Below are positions 1 to 8,984 of a stretch of DNA of 64,000 nucleotides, one piece after another. Origin of the DNA: JANQPX01 sp041398025 (GTDB taxonomy: Bacteria > Pseudomonadota > Alphaproteobacteria > Geminicoccales > Geminicoccaceae); the NCBI GenBank assembly GCA_041398025.1, contig JAWKVM010000025.1, positions 1-64,000 of the forward strand, read 5' to 3'. Within the stretch, counting starts at the first letter, position 1, and every line of letters starts with the position of its first letter. Under the pieces are notes generated by a model that searched no databases, had not been told where the DNA came from, and saw only the letters and a program-made list of their open reading frames with translations. A program made the position numbers and the translations under genes.

Positions 1-456
1 AAATCCACCCATCAGATGAGCCAGAACCTCTCTTCGTTCATGCCGCCATCTGTCCCAAAAAGCCTGACGACGGACACGTGCTGGATCACCTTCCATTGCC
101 GGGGGATGACCTCGAGCGTCTCGGTAACGTCCTCGCCGAGCTTGTCGAGCTTCGTCGATCCGCAGCAATCGCAGGATATCGGGCCGGGGATCACCACACG
201 CTCACGCGGCAGATGTTCGGGAAAGGGCTTCCTCGACGGCTTCTTGCGGCTGTGCGCTTTGACCTCGGTCCCAGCTTCCTCCGCCGCCATCTCCGCCTTG
301 AGCTCGTCCTCGGTTATCGCAAAATTGCTGCAGGTAATCTTTGATCTTGCGTTCGTTGGGTCGACCGTGTTTGCGATATTGGTCGAGCGCTTCGCGAAAG
401 TCCGCCCGGGACTGATTAACCTGGCCTTGCAGCGCCAAGAGATCAACATTGGCCAT
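1..456 (-). pseudogene. IS66-family transposase remnant (N-terminal part, frameshifted and truncated)
   Basis: On the minus strand a frame beginning with MANVDLLALQG (start 456) passes by a frameshift into a second frame that carries a typical IS66 TnpC linker: an EDELKAEM segment, a proline-rich FPEHLPRERV segment, and a zinc-ribbon-like SCDCCGSTKL followed by EVIPRQWKVIQHV. The IS66 similarity stops abruptly after HV. The next codons (MNEERFWL then a stop) look like the first residues of an IS5-type transposase, so two elements may be joined here. Both reading frames are broken, so it is probably not functional. The rest lies outside the window. Confidence 0.6.
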
Positions 457-541
457 CGCCGTCCCCGCCCCCTAAATCACAATGACAGGCTGCCAAAAAT
501 TTGCCACATCTCGCCTCACCTGTCCTACGGCGAGATAGACA

Positions 542-1435
542 ATGCGCGATTTTTGGCAGCTCTGCACGCTTCTCCTATGGGTGATCTTCGTGGTCTCGCT
601 CGTTTGGGTGATTGTCACCGTCGATTACAAGCGCATCGCCCGAAGGGTCCTGCTATCTGCCGCCTCGCTCTCGCTCTATTTCGTCCGGAAGATCATTCAT
701 GGTTTCGATATTGATCAAATCTTCGATAGCGTTCTTGGCCCGAACGTTTCCACCCCGCCGATCGAGCAGCTTTTGGAGGCACTCCAGCAAAGCCTGCAAC
801 AGCAAGGGAAGCTCAAGCCGGGCCTGATCAGCTTCAACCTTCCGAAGACCTTGAGCGCCACGGGCGAACGCGAGATCGAGGTGCGCATTTCGCAAGGCAG
901 GAGCTCGATTAGCGAGCATCGGGATGCGCTTCGCGGCGGGCCCCCTGCCTATACCCGCGACCTCCGCGTCGGTGACCGGATGAAGGTGACGCTGGTGTCC
1001 CCGAACGGCGATCTGAACGTGTTGACGGACGGTGAACCGGAGCGGGACTTCACGGGTGACCTGCGGAAGCATTGGCTGTTCACCATCTCTTGCGACCCAG
1101 CCGTCCGAACCTCCTGGCGGACGCTGACACTGGTCGCTCAGCCCATTCGCCCCGCCGATGATCCCTTCATTGTCAAGCAACGGATCAGCACGCCTCGCTC
1201 CTGGTTTGACAAGGTGCTTGGCCGACTGCACGCGTTCCTCCCCGATTCCATGAAAAGCTTCAAGGTCGCTTTCTGGTCCATGATTGTCTCTTTCATCGCC
1301 CTCTTGGGAGTGGGGGATATCGCCAAGCCCTATATCCACACCCCGCTGAAAGCATTCATTCACGCGTATTTCGGAGAACCGCCGGCGGACCCTGATCGTC
1401 CGGCCCCAACCAACCCTCCGGCGCAGGCGAACTGA
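542..1435 (+). CDS. Unknown membrane protein with N- and C-terminal transmembrane segments
   Basis: A 297-aa protein I do not recognise. A hydrophobic segment spans about residues 7-27 (LLLWVIFVVSLVWVIV), followed by a basic amphipathic stretch. A soluble beta-rich region of about 90-200 contains a LPKTLSATGEREIEVRIS segment. A second hydrophobic segment lies at about 238-262, and the tail is proline-rich. The soluble part resembles the unnamed beta domains found in some bacterial conflict-system proteins, but this is only an impression. It stands alone between a transposase remnant and an unrelated minus-strand operon, which fits an acquired accessory gene. Confidence 0.55.
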   Translation: MRDFWQLCTLLLWVIFVVSLVWVIVTVDYKRIARRVLLSAASLSLYFVRKIIHGFDIDQIFDSVLGPNVSTPPIEQLLEALQQSLQQQGKLKPGLISFNLPKTLSATGEREIEVRISQGRSSISEHRDALRGGPPAYTRDLRVGDRMKVTLVSPNGDLNVLTDGEPERDFTGDLRKHWLFTISCDPAVRTSWRTLTLVAQPIRPADDPFIVKQRISTPRSWFDKVLGRLHAFLPDSMKSFKVAFWSMIVSFIALLGVGDIAKPYIHTPLKAFIHAYFGEPPADPDRPAPTNPPAQAN

Positions 1436-1835
1436 CAGCAACCTGGCTCACCCACCGGCTGCGCCTTGAGGATGCCAGCGCCGCCTGGCGGCTGCCTATC
1501 GACCTCTGGCCCGTCAACGGTGGCCCCATACCGAACTACACGAACGCTGCTAGAGGACGAGGCAGGCCCGCGGTCGGGTTGTGGGGCTCGCAAAGCGCAC
1601 CGAACTACACGAAGCAGCGTGACCTGCCTCCTTCATATCGCCAGCCGCTCTCATAGCAGCTGGTGCGGTTTGAAGGGGGCAACGTCACGGTGCGACCTGT
1701 CCACAGGTGCTCCCAATTGCATGATGCTCATATGGCGTGAATGGTCTCTTCTTCGACCGCCCGAAATCCTGAAACATTCGTAGGCGTAAAAGCACGCCTG
1801 CGGCCTGCGCCGCCGGTTTCATGGGCGCGCCCGCG
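1436..1835. other. Intergenic region without a recognisable gene
   Basis: About 400 bp between the unknown membrane protein and the end of the amidohydrolase gene. Open frames here have no family resemblance and look like high-GC noise. The only structure seen is a 15-bp direct repeat (listed separately). Confidence 0.5.
1530..1613. repeat. Pair of 15-bp direct repeats
   Basis: The sequence ACCGAACTACACGAA occurs at 1530-1544 and again at 1599-1613, 69 bp apart start to start. Function is unknown. It could be left from a small duplication, or be a pair of protein-binding sites. Confidence 0.5.
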
Positions 1836-3686
1836 TCAAACCGCCCAGCAGCCGCAACCGAAGGCGCCCCAGAACGTGCGGGCGTCGGAGGCCGGCACGC
1901 TGGCCCCGAGCGCCGCTGCATGATCGTGGCCATGGACCGCGCAACTGCTCGAGCAGTTGCAATGAGCCGTCGGCTTCGCCTGCGCTTCGGGCGTCTTGTG
2001 GTAGCCGCCGAAGGTTGCCACCGGTGACCAGTCGGGCGCTGGCGCCGGCAGTGCCGGGGCCAGAGGGCCGAAGGTGCCGTCGCCATGGACCACCTTGCCG
2101 CCCAGCACCGTCAGGACCGACCGCAGATGCACGATTTCACTCTCGGGGACCGAGAGGTAGTCATCCGACAGGAGCGCGAGATCGGCGAGTTGGCCGACCT
2201 TGATCTGCCCCTTCTTGCCCTGTTCGTTCGAGAACCAGGCGTTCGCCTCCGTCCAGAGCCGCAGCGCCGTCTCGCGGTCGAGCCGGTTGGCGGCAGGATA
2301 GAGCCGCGTCCCACCGAGTGTCCGGGAGGTCACGAGCCACGAAAGAGAAACCCAGGGGTTGTAGCTTGCCACCCGCGTCGCATCGGTGCCCGCGCCGAGC
2401 GGCACGCCAGCCTCCATGATCCGTCTGATCGGCGGGGTGTTTTCGGCGGCCTTCGCCCCGTAGCGCTCGATGAAGTACTCGCCCTGATACATCATCCGAT
2501 GCTGCACGGCGATGCCGCCGCCAAGCGCCGCGATCCGGTCGATGCTCCTCTGGCTGATCGTCTCGGCGTGATCGAAGAACCAGTTGATCCCCTGAAGCGG
2601 GATGTCCCGGTTCACCTGTTCGTACACGTCGAGCGCGCGGGAAATCGTCTCGTCATAGGTCGCGTGCAGCCGCCAGGGCCAGCGATTCTCGGCCAGGAGC
2701 CGGATGACCGGTTCGAGGTCAGCCTCCATGGTCGGAGGCATCTCCGGCCGTTCGACCCGGAAGTCTTCGAAATCGGCGGCGGAGTAGACCAGCATTTCGC
2801 CCGCGCCATTGTGACGGTAGGTATCGTCACCCTGCCCCGGGGAGACCTGTTTGATCCAAGACGAGAAATCGGAGAGCTCTTCCTTCGGCTTCTGAGTGAA
2901 GAGGTTGTAGCTGATCCGCACCGTCATCTGGCCGTCGGCGTGGAGCTTTTCGATGATCGCATAGTCATCAGGGTAGTTCTGGAACCCGCCGCCCGCGTCG
3001 ATCACCGAGGTCACACCAAGCCCGTTCAGCTCGCGCATGAAGTGACGCGACGAGTTGAGCTGATAGTCCGGATCGAGCCTCGGTCCTTTGGCCAGCGTCG
3101 AATAGAGGATCGTCGCATTGGGCTGGGCGAGCAGCAGGCCCGTCGGGTTCCCTCTGCCATCGTGGACGATCTCGCCTCCAGGCGGATTGGGCGTGTCCTT
3201 GGTGTAGCCCACCACCCGCAGCGCCGCGGCATTCAGCAGCGCCCGGTCGTAGAGATGGAGGATGAAGACCGGCGTGTCGGGGGCTGCGGCATTGAGCTCG
3301 TCTAGGGTCGGTAGGCGCTTCTCGACGAACTGATGCTCGGTGAAGCCGCCCACCACGCGCACCCATTGCGGCGCCGGGGTGCGATCGACCTGGCGCTTGA
3401 GCATCGACATCGCTTCGGCAAGGCTCGGCACCCCGTCCCAGCGCAGCTCCATATTGTAGTTGAGCCCGCCACGGATGACGTGGGTATGGCTGTCGATCAG
3501 CCCGGGGATGAGGCGCCGTCCGGCGGCGTCGATGATCCTTGCCTCGGGGGCCGCTTGACGTGCCTCGGACTCGGAGCCGACGATGAGGAATTTTCCGTCG
3601 CGGATCGCCACCGCATCTGCGGAAGGGTTTTGCCTGTCGAGTGTCGCCACCTTTGCATTGACGATGACCAGATCTTGTTCAGACAT
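1836..3686 (-). CDS. YtcJ-like metal-dependent amidohydrolase with Cys/His-rich C-terminal tail
   Basis: A 616-aa amidohydrolase_3 (YtcJ-type) enzyme, expected to hydrolyse a C-N or ester bond in a TIM barrel with bound divalent metal. The N-terminal composite-domain strand is followed by PGLIDSHTHV (metal His pair, about residues 62-70). A late GAGTDATR (about 442-450) supplies the conserved Asp. A perfect Shine-Dalgarno (AAGGAGGT) precedes the ATG at 3686. It is the last gene of the minus-strand group begun at 7812. The last about 45 residues are unusual: they contain CNCSSSC, HGHDH and CGC, a likely metal-binding appendix not needed for the barrel. The substrate is unknown. Confidence 0.85.
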   Translation of the reverse strand: MSEQDLVIVNAKVATLDRQNPSADAVAIRDGKFLIVGSESEARQAAPEARIIDAAGRRLIPGLIDSHTHVIRGGLNYNMELRWDGVPSLAEAMSMLKRQVDRTPAPQWVRVVGGFTEHQFVEKRLPTLDELNAAAPDTPVFILHLYDRALLNAAALRVVGYTKDTPNPPGGEIVHDGRGNPTGLLLAQPNATILYSTLAKGPRLDPDYQLNSSRHFMRELNGLGVTSVIDAGGGFQNYPDDYAIIEKLHADGQMTVRISYNLFTQKPKEELSDFSSWIKQVSPGQGDDTYRHNGAGEMLVYSAADFEDFRVERPEMPPTMEADLEPVIRLLAENRWPWRLHATYDETISRALDVYEQVNRDIPLQGINWFFDHAETISQRSIDRIAALGGGIAVQHRMMYQGEYFIERYGAKAAENTPPIRRIMEAGVPLGAGTDATRVASYNPWVSLSWLVTSRTLGGTRLYPAANRLDRETALRLWTEANAWFSNEQGKKGQIKVGQLADLALLSDDYLSVPESEIVHLRSVLTVLGGKVVHGDGTFGPLAPALPAPAPDWSPVATFGGYHKTPEAQAKPTAHCNCSSSCAVHGHDHAAALGASVPASDARTFWGAFGCGCWAV

Positions 3687-3752
3687 CGGGACCTCCTTCG
3701 CAAGCTTGCATGATGGAGCGTGCTGCGGGCAGCCTCCCGCAGAGACCGGGAC

Positions 3753-4433
3753 TCAAACGCTTTTCTGATCCGGCTCGTGGACGGCCATGCCGATCAGCGC
3801 AAGAATTGGCGGCAGAACAAAGGCCCACATGCCAATCTGGATCGTGGCCAGCGCCGCAAGCGCGCAGCCGAGGGCAAAGGCGGTGACCGTCACGATTAGC
3901 CGCACAAGGCGTGGCTTCACGGATTCCGGTCGTTCCGGCGAGCGGTCGTAGAGCAGGCTCGCCAGATCGAGCATGACCTGGGTCGTCGTGCCGGTCATGA
4001 GGGTCGTTGGCGGCGTGGACGACAGATGAAGTCGATGCGCGGCGTTCTGGATCGCCATGCCCGCGACGAGCAACATGCCGGTGCTGATCAGCGGAAAGCC
4101 ATCGGGATTCGAGAAGTCGCCAAAGCCGATGGCCGCGATCGCCGCGGCCGTGAGAAGCAGGAATTTCGCGATCAGCATCGCGCGTACGGCGCGCGCCGAC
4201 GTCGCTCCGACACGCAGGGCGATCGACTGCAGGATCAGGATGGTGAGGCAGAACACAGGCAGAGCGAGAAGCTTGGCGACAACCCCGGAAGCGCCGTGGG
4301 CCAGCGCATCACCGATCATCACGAAGTTTCCGGTCACATGGGCGGTGAAGAGACCCTCGAGCATGAGGAACCCGGCAGTATCGACATAGCCGCCGTTGAA
4401 GCTGAGGATGATGGGGAGATTGGGCTTCATCAT
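3753..4433 (-). CDS. DUF1275 (YoaK-like) membrane protein
   Basis: A 226-aa integral membrane protein of the DUF1275/YoaK family. It has the family's N-terminal GYVDTAGFLML...FTAHVTGN block (about residues 15-40) and LMTGTTTQ (about 146-153), with about six hydrophobic segments. No biochemical role is established for the family. It follows the DoxX gene by 22 bp on the same strand and precedes the amidohydrolase, so it is probably co-transcribed with both. Confidence 0.85.
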   Translation of the reverse strand: MMKPNLPIILSFNGGYVDTAGFLMLEGLFTAHVTGNFVMIGDALAHGASGVVAKLLALPVFCLTILILQSIALRVGATSARAVRAMLIAKFLLLTAAAIAAIGFGDFSNPDGFPLISTGMLLVAGMAIQNAAHRLHLSSTPPTTLMTGTTTQVMLDLASLLYDRSPERPESVKPRLVRLIVTVTAFALGCALAALATIQIGMWAFVLPPILALIGMAVHEPDQKSV

Positions 4434-4455
4434 CGGAATACCTTTGACTTGAGCG

Positions 4456-4872
4456 CTAAGCCGCCGATCGCTCGGTCAGGTCGCCCCACGCCACCAGAAG
4501 AAATCCGCCTGCGAGACCGAGATGTTCGAAGAAGGAGTTGGCGGCCATGAACCGTTCCTGGCCAAGCGGCAGTTCCCAGAATCTGAGTGCAATGAAGGTT
4601 GCGAGAAGGGTGAAGCCGCCGAGGGCCAGCGCGCCAAGCCAGCGGTAGAGCCCGCTCAAGATCATGGCTGAGGCAGCGAGTTCCAGGGCGATGACCAGAA
4701 CGGCGAAGAGTGCTGGCGGGGTCAGGCCGAAATGCGTCATCTCGCCGACGGCGCCAGGGAAATCGGTGAGCTTGACCAGCCCGCCCTGAATGTAGGCCGC
4801 ACAGAGCCCGAGATACGCAACGAAGCGGACGGGGCCCGAAGCCGGGCTGTCGGTCTCAAATCTGAGTGACAT
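4456..4872 (-). CDS. DoxX-family membrane protein
   Basis: A protein of about 138 aa with four hydrophobic segments and the DoxX pattern (an AYIQGGLVKLTDFPG segment near the first helix and FMAANSFFEHLGLAGGF near the last). I chose the ATG at 4872 (MSLRFETD); the open frame extends to 4953 but the added residues show no family resemblance. DoxX proteins sit in redox- or thiol-stress operons. Here it lies in a run with dioxygenase, esterase and isochorismatase-like genes, consistent with that. Confidence 0.8.
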   Translation of the reverse strand: MSLRFETDSPASGPVRFVAYLGLCAAYIQGGLVKLTDFPGAVGEMTHFGLTPPALFAVLVIALELAASAMILSGLYRWLGALALGGFTLLATFIALRFWELPLGQERFMAANSFFEHLGLAGGFLLVAWGDLTERSAA

Positions 4873-5199
4873 CGGCCCGCTCCAGGTGGCGCGGTGCATG
4901 AGCACCCACGAAGGGACGGAGCAGCACGCTCCGCTCCCCTTTCGCCGGGGCAAGGACCGTTCCCCGCATCATTTCCGGGGCACAAGGATGCCCGGCAGTG
5001 ATGAGGACATCGGGCGATTTGGAGATCGCGGGTTCACCTACACCCACCCTGCGGGCGACACGAGCGGCAGGGCGGCCCTTGGTTCGGTGATCCCTGCGGG
5101 AAAACGCAGTGGCTTTCGTTGACATCGTGTGGCTCTCATCGACTGGGGGAGCGACAGGCCCGGCCGCGAAGGCGTCGGGACGACCGGGCCAATGCTGCG
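4873..5199. other. Gap of about 330 bp inside the minus-strand group
   Basis: No recognisable protein. One minus-strand frame (5125-4856, starting MSTKATAFSRR) is open but arginine-rich and resembles nothing I know. It may be the eroded remains of a gene or simply spacer. An internal promoter for the DoxX, DUF1275 and amidohydrolase genes could lie here. Confidence 0.4.
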
Positions 5200-5895
5200 T
5201 TACGCGGAGGCTGGCTTCGGATCGAGGCGCGGCGCGGCATGCTTGGTGCGCGCGGGTGCTTTGTGGACCATGGTGACGGCGTAATCCACGCCCATGCCGT
5301 AGGCCCCGGAATGCTCCTTCACGATGTCGAGGGTCGCATCGTAGGTCTCTTTACGCGCCCAGTCGCGCTGCCATTCGAGCAGGACCTGCTGCCAGGTCAC
5401 GGGCACGACGCCGACCTGAATCATGCGGTCCATGGCGTAGTTGTGCGCATCGACCGACGTGCCGCCCGAAGCGTCGGCGACCATGTAGATCTCGTAGTCG
5501 GTGTCCTTCAGGCACGAAAGCGCGAAGGTCAGGTTGCAGACCTCGGTCCAGAGCCCCGAGACGACGATCTTCTTGCGCCCGTCGGCGGCAGACCTGGCCA
5601 GAGCGTCACGCACCTTCTGGTCGTCCCATGAGTTCATCGAGCTTCGCTCGAGGAGTGGGGTGTCGGGGTAGAGGTCAAGCAACTCCGGATAGGCTGGGCC
5701 GGAGAAGCCATCGGTCTCGACCGTGGTGATGGTCACGGGGACACCGAAGGCCTTGGCGGATTTCGCAAGGGCGACGGTATTGTTTTTCAGCGTCTGACGG
5801 TCGATCGATTGTACGCCAAACGCCATCTGCGGCTGGTGGTCGATGAAGATGACCTGGCTGTTCTGCGCGGTCAGGATGTCGAGTTTGCTGGACAT
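5200..5895 (-). CDS. Isochorismatase-like cysteine hydrolase (YcaC type)
   Basis: A 231-aa isochorismatase-fold hydrolase. The catalytic Asp sits in VIFIDHQPQ (Asp19) and the nucleophile in SGLWTEVC (Cys120), followed by the family's GGTSVDAHNYAM region. Members such as YcaC have unknown substrates, so a specific reaction cannot be assigned. It is followed downstream by DoxX and preceded by XapX in the same direction. The C-terminal about 20 residues are an Ala/Pro/Lys-rich extension. Confidence 0.85.
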   Translation of the reverse strand: MSSKLDILTAQNSQVIFIDHQPQMAFGVQSIDRQTLKNNTVALAKSAKAFGVPVTITTVETDGFSGPAYPELLDLYPDTPLLERSSMNSWDDQKVRDALARSAADGRKKIVVSGLWTEVCNLTFALSCLKDTDYEIYMVADASGGTSVDAHNYAMDRMIQVGVVPVTWQQVLLEWQRDWARKETYDATLDIVKEHSGAYGMGVDYAVTMVHKAPARTKHAAPRLDPKPASA

Positions 5896-5939
5896 GGAGT
5901 GTCTCCTGAAATCAAAGCTGACGGTGACGGAGATGCGTC

Positions 5940-6191
5940 TCAGGTGGCATCCTTTTCCCTCGCCGCCTTGTCGGGGGCGTGGAGTGCGAAGGATTTTTCG
6001 TGCAGGCAGGCCTGCACGACATTCGCATGTCCCTTGAGTCGCTGGACGGCGGCTTCGCCGGCAAGCATGCCGAGAAGCCCGAGAAGGGCGATAATGGGAG
6101 GGGCGGGGGATTTGACGGATAGCAGCCCATAGATCGCCCCGACGCCGAGACCGATGGCGAAGGCGATCAGGTAAGGTGGCAGCTGGCTCAT
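5940..6191 (-). CDS. XapX-domain (DUF1427) small membrane protein
   Basis: An 83-aa protein whose first about 50 residues form two hydrophobic helices with the XapX pattern (AFAIGLGVGAIYGLLSVKSPAPP). The last about 30 residues are soluble and charged, longer than the minimal domain. Its start overlaps the esterase stop by the ATGA arrangement (6188-6191), indicating translational coupling. XapX proteins often neighbour isochorismatase-like hydrolases and amidohydrolases, as here. Function unknown. Confidence 0.85.
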   Translation of the reverse strand: MSQLPPYLIAFAIGLGVGAIYGLLSVKSPAPPIIALLGLLGMLAGEAAVQRLKGHANVVQACLHEKSFALHAPDKAAREKDAT

Positions 6192-6817
6192 GGGCGGGCC
6201 TCCTGTCGAGCGGGTGTGCGGAGGAATTGCGCGAGGGCGGCCAATTCGTCCTGGCGGATGTCGTGGCCGCCCGCGGCGATCCGGCTGGTGACGTTCGCCC
6301 CCTGACTTGAAAACCAGTCGATCAGGGCAAGTGATCGTGGCAGAGGGCAGATCGGATCCTGTCGTCCGGCGCTGATGAAAACCGGCAGTGCGTCGAGCGC
6401 AGGCTGCGGATCAGGGGTCCAGGGGATCAACGGATGCAGAAGTGCTGCGCGATCGAAAAGCATCGGCCGCTTGAACAACATCGCCGCAAGGATGTTCGCG
6501 CCGTTGGAGTAGCCGATCGAATAGACCGGCCTGCCGGGATAGGCCTCGCCGATACTGCCGACGAATTCGACCATCTTGTCCGTTCGGAACGCGAGATCGC
6601 CCATGTCGTAGACGCCCTCGCCGGTCCGGCGGAAGAACCGGTTCGCGCCGAATTCGGAAACATCTCCGCGCGGCGCGACAATCCCGGCATTGGGCAAGAT
6701 TTCCCTCACGAGAGCGGTGAACTGATGCTCGTCGCCCCCCGTCCCGTGCAAGGCGAGAACGACCGGTGCATCGGCCGCGCCATCGTGGCGATAGTTGACG
6801 TAGGTCACGTCCTTCAT
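6188..6817 (-). CDS. Alpha/beta hydrolase (phospholipase/carboxylesterase, MhqD-like)
   Basis: A 209-aa serine hydrolase. The oxyanion region is LALHGTGGDEHQF, the nucleophile elbow is GYSNGA (about Ser120), the acid is in SAGRQDPICP and the His in AGGHDIRQ, all in standard order. The start overlaps the end of the upstream dioxygenase gene by ATGA. The pairing of a ring-cleaving dioxygenase of glyoxalase type with this esterase is the same as in Bacillus mhqO/mhqD quinone-detoxification operons; that parallel is inference, not proof of substrate. Confidence 0.85.
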   Translation of the reverse strand: MKDVTYVNYRHDGAADAPVVLALHGTGGDEHQFTALVREILPNAGIVAPRGDVSEFGANRFFRRTGEGVYDMGDLAFRTDKMVEFVGSIGEAYPGRPVYSIGYSNGANILAAMLFKRPMLFDRAALLHPLIPWTPDPQPALDALPVFISAGRQDPICPLPRSLALIDWFSSQGANVTSRIAAGGHDIRQDELAALAQFLRTPARQEARP

Positions 6818-7812
6818 GACGCTCTACCCTGATCCGGCTCCGTCATTCCGGGCGCAGTCTGCTCCTGGGGAACGAGGGGGCGGTCGGTCAGCGGTTCGAG
6901 GGCGGCTTCGATACGACCGCGGAGCGGCTCGTGCCGGGTCGGCAGCTTGAGGGCTTCGCCCAGATGAGCCGTGTCCTCGTCACGGTCGAAACCGGGCTCG
7001 TTGGTCGCCACCTCGAAGAGCACACCGCCAGGGGTGCGAAAATAGATCGCCCAGAAATAGTTGCGGTCGATCACCGGCGTGACCTGATAGCCGGTGTCCA
7101 TAAGCGCTTTGCGCACCTCGAGCTGCGCCGCACGATCGGGGACTGCGAAGGCGATGTGGTGGACCGAGCCCGCGCCCTGCCGGGCGAACGGTGATTGCGG
7201 GAGCGCTTCAAGATCGATCCTATCCGCGCCGTTTCCATCGGGAATGACGAAGCGGGTGACATTGCCTTCGGTTTCGGCAGCCCGGTAGCCCATGAACCTC
7301 AGAAGCTCCTCCGTCGCAGCGGTGTCCTGCAAGCGCAGGCGCGCGCCGCTGAAGCCGCGGATCGCCACGTCGTTCGGCATCCCTGCACCGGTCCAGGCGG
7401 CGCGCGCGTCGTCATCGGTTTCGATCAGCGCGAACCCGTCACCGTCGGGGCCTTGAAACTTGAGCCGCCTGGCGCCAAAGGTCGTGTCTTCTTCGAGACC
7501 CGCGGCACCTCTCGTCGCCAGCCGCTCCTTCCAGAAGGAAAGCGACCCCATCGGCACCGAAAACTGGGTCTCGCCGACCTCTCCGACACCGGGACGTCCG
7601 CGGATGATGTGCGGGAAGGGAAAGTAGGTCATCACCGTGCCGGGTGTGCCCACCTCGTCGCCATAGTAGAGGTGATAGACACTCGGCTCGTCGAAGTTGA
7701 CTGTCTTTTTCACCCGGCGCAGCCCGAGGGTATCGGTGAAGAAGGCATTGTTCTGACGGGCATCCGCCGCCATCGAGGTGACGTGATGCAGGCCCCTGAT
7801 CTGGTTGAGCAT
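6814..7812 (-). CDS. Ring-cleaving dioxygenase of the glyoxalase fold (MhqO-like)
   Basis: A 332-aa protein with two vicinal-oxygen-chelate halves. Metal ligands appear in IRGLHHVTSM (residues 5-14), in SVHHIAFAVPD in the second half, and in the late GGVLFEVATNEPGF (Glu). This layout matches MhqO/LinE-type extradiol dioxygenases acting on hydroquinone-like substrates. I start at the ATG at 7812 (MLNQIRGLHHV); the frame stays open far upstream but only antisense to the LysR gene. It is the first gene of the minus-strand operon, facing a LysR regulator across a 123-bp promoter region. Confidence 0.88.
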   Translation of the reverse strand: MLNQIRGLHHVTSMAADARQNNAFFTDTLGLRRVKKTVNFDEPSVYHLYYGDEVGTPGTVMTYFPFPHIIRGRPGVGEVGETQFSVPMGSLSFWKERLATRGAAGLEEDTTFGARRLKFQGPDGDGFALIETDDDARAAWTGAGMPNDVAIRGFSGARLRLQDTAATEELLRFMGYRAAETEGNVTRFVIPDGNGADRIDLEALPQSPFARQGAGSVHHIAFAVPDRAAQLEVRKALMDTGYQVTPVIDRNYFWAIYFRTPGGVLFEVATNEPGFDRDEDTAHLGEALKLPTRHEPLRGRIEAALEPLTDRPLVPQEQTAPGMTEPDQGRAS

Positions 7813-7911
7813 GATCTCCGCCTTTCTGCGGCCTGGCCGCACTGCAAATTCGCTGCTCACAACATAGTGCGGTTGATCGTTGCGCAGAATTGACGCAAAA
7901 ATTGCTTTTGA

Positions 7912-7928
7912 ATTGCGTAAGGCGCAAT
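7912..7928. promoter_or_regulatory. Candidate LysR operator (ATTGCG-N5-CGCAAT)
   Basis: A perfect inverted repeat ATTGCG-TAAGG-CGCAAT in the divergent promoter region, ending 7 bp before the LysR ATG. A related element (TTGCG, ATTGACGCAA, ATTGC) lies just upstream at 7880-7905. This fits autoregulation plus control of the dioxygenase operon by the adjacent LysR protein. Seen directly as symmetry; the assignment is inferred from position. Confidence 0.55.
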
Positions 7929-7935
7929 AATCGAG

Positions 7936-8835
7936 ATGAACGAGATCAAAGCCCTCAGGATCTTCCTGCTTGCCGCCGAGGCACGAAACTTCGCCCAGGT
8001 CGCGCGGGACATGGATCTGACGCCGGCGTCCGTCACCCGGACGATCGCCGCGCTGGAGGCTCAGCTTGGCGTGCAACTCTTCGTGCGCACGACACGCCAG
8101 GTTTCTCTCACGTCCGATGGCGCGACCTTCGCAGCGCGGCTTGAACCGGCCATGCGTGCCCTTGACGATGCGCGCGCCGAGCTTGCGAACGCCAACAAGG
8201 CGGATGAGGGACGCCTGCGGATCAACGCGCCGATGTCGCTGGGGCAGCGGGTGCTGCCTCGGATCCTGTGTGGTTTTCGGGATCTCTATCCGAAGATCGA
8301 CATTCGGATTTCCCTGACCGACCAGCTGCTGGATATGCTCGAGGAGGATTTCGACCTTGCCGTCAGAATATCGGAGCCCCCTTCCGACAAGTTTACGATC
8401 TGGCGCAAGATCTGCACCATCAAGCGCATTCTCGTTGCCGCGCCGGGGACATCCTACGCGACTCTCCGGCATCCCAACGAACTGACGGCGGATGCCTGTC
8501 TCGGCTATACATCGGATCGGCACCGTGAAAGCTGGGAGCTTTCGGATGGGGGCGCCAGCGTCATGATCTCCGCCGGCCGTTCGATCTCGGCGAACAACGG
8601 CGAGGTTCTGGCCCATCTGTCTGCAGATGGCGCCGGCGTCGCGCTTCTTCCGCTCTTCATCGTGGCGGAGTACCTCCGGGAAGGCCGTCTCGTTCAGATT
8701 TTGCCCGACTGGTGTCCGCCGCAATTGTGGCTCACGCTCTACTATCCGCCCTATCAGAAGATGCCGCCGAGAATTGCGTCGTTTTCGGATTTCTTCGAAC
8801 GCGAGATTCCAACGTTGGTCACGGCGCTCGACTAG
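7936..8835 (+). CDS. LysR-family transcriptional regulator
   Basis: A 299-aa LysR regulator of normal length. The N-terminal winged helix-turn-helix is clear (LRIFLLAAEARNFAQVARD, then SVTRTIAALEAQLGVQLFVRTTR, residues 6-58). It is followed by a periplasmic-binding-like effector domain (about 90-295) with a FDLAVRI segment typical of the CrgA/DmlR-like subgroup. It diverges from the dioxygenase operon and most likely senses an aromatic or quinone inducer for it. Confidence 0.92.
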   Translation: MNEIKALRIFLLAAEARNFAQVARDMDLTPASVTRTIAALEAQLGVQLFVRTTRQVSLTSDGATFAARLEPAMRALDDARAELANANKADEGRLRINAPMSLGQRVLPRILCGFRDLYPKIDIRISLTDQLLDMLEEDFDLAVRISEPPSDKFTIWRKICTIKRILVAAPGTSYATLRHPNELTADACLGYTSDRHRESWELSDGGASVMISAGRSISANNGEVLAHLSADGAGVALLPLFIVAEYLREGRLVQILPDWCPPQLWLTLYYPPYQKMPPRIASFSDFFEREIPTLVTALD

Positions 8836-8984
8836 AATCGCTCCGCCCGAAGCCCAATGTGGCTCACTCCGGAAGCTCACCCCGGGAGAGGGTGGATTGG
8901 TTTGCGTGCGGCGGCCTGCTGGACAAGAGCAACACGGCGACGAAGCCTTGCTCGAGGGGGGCGGACAGCAAATCGGTGGGCCGG

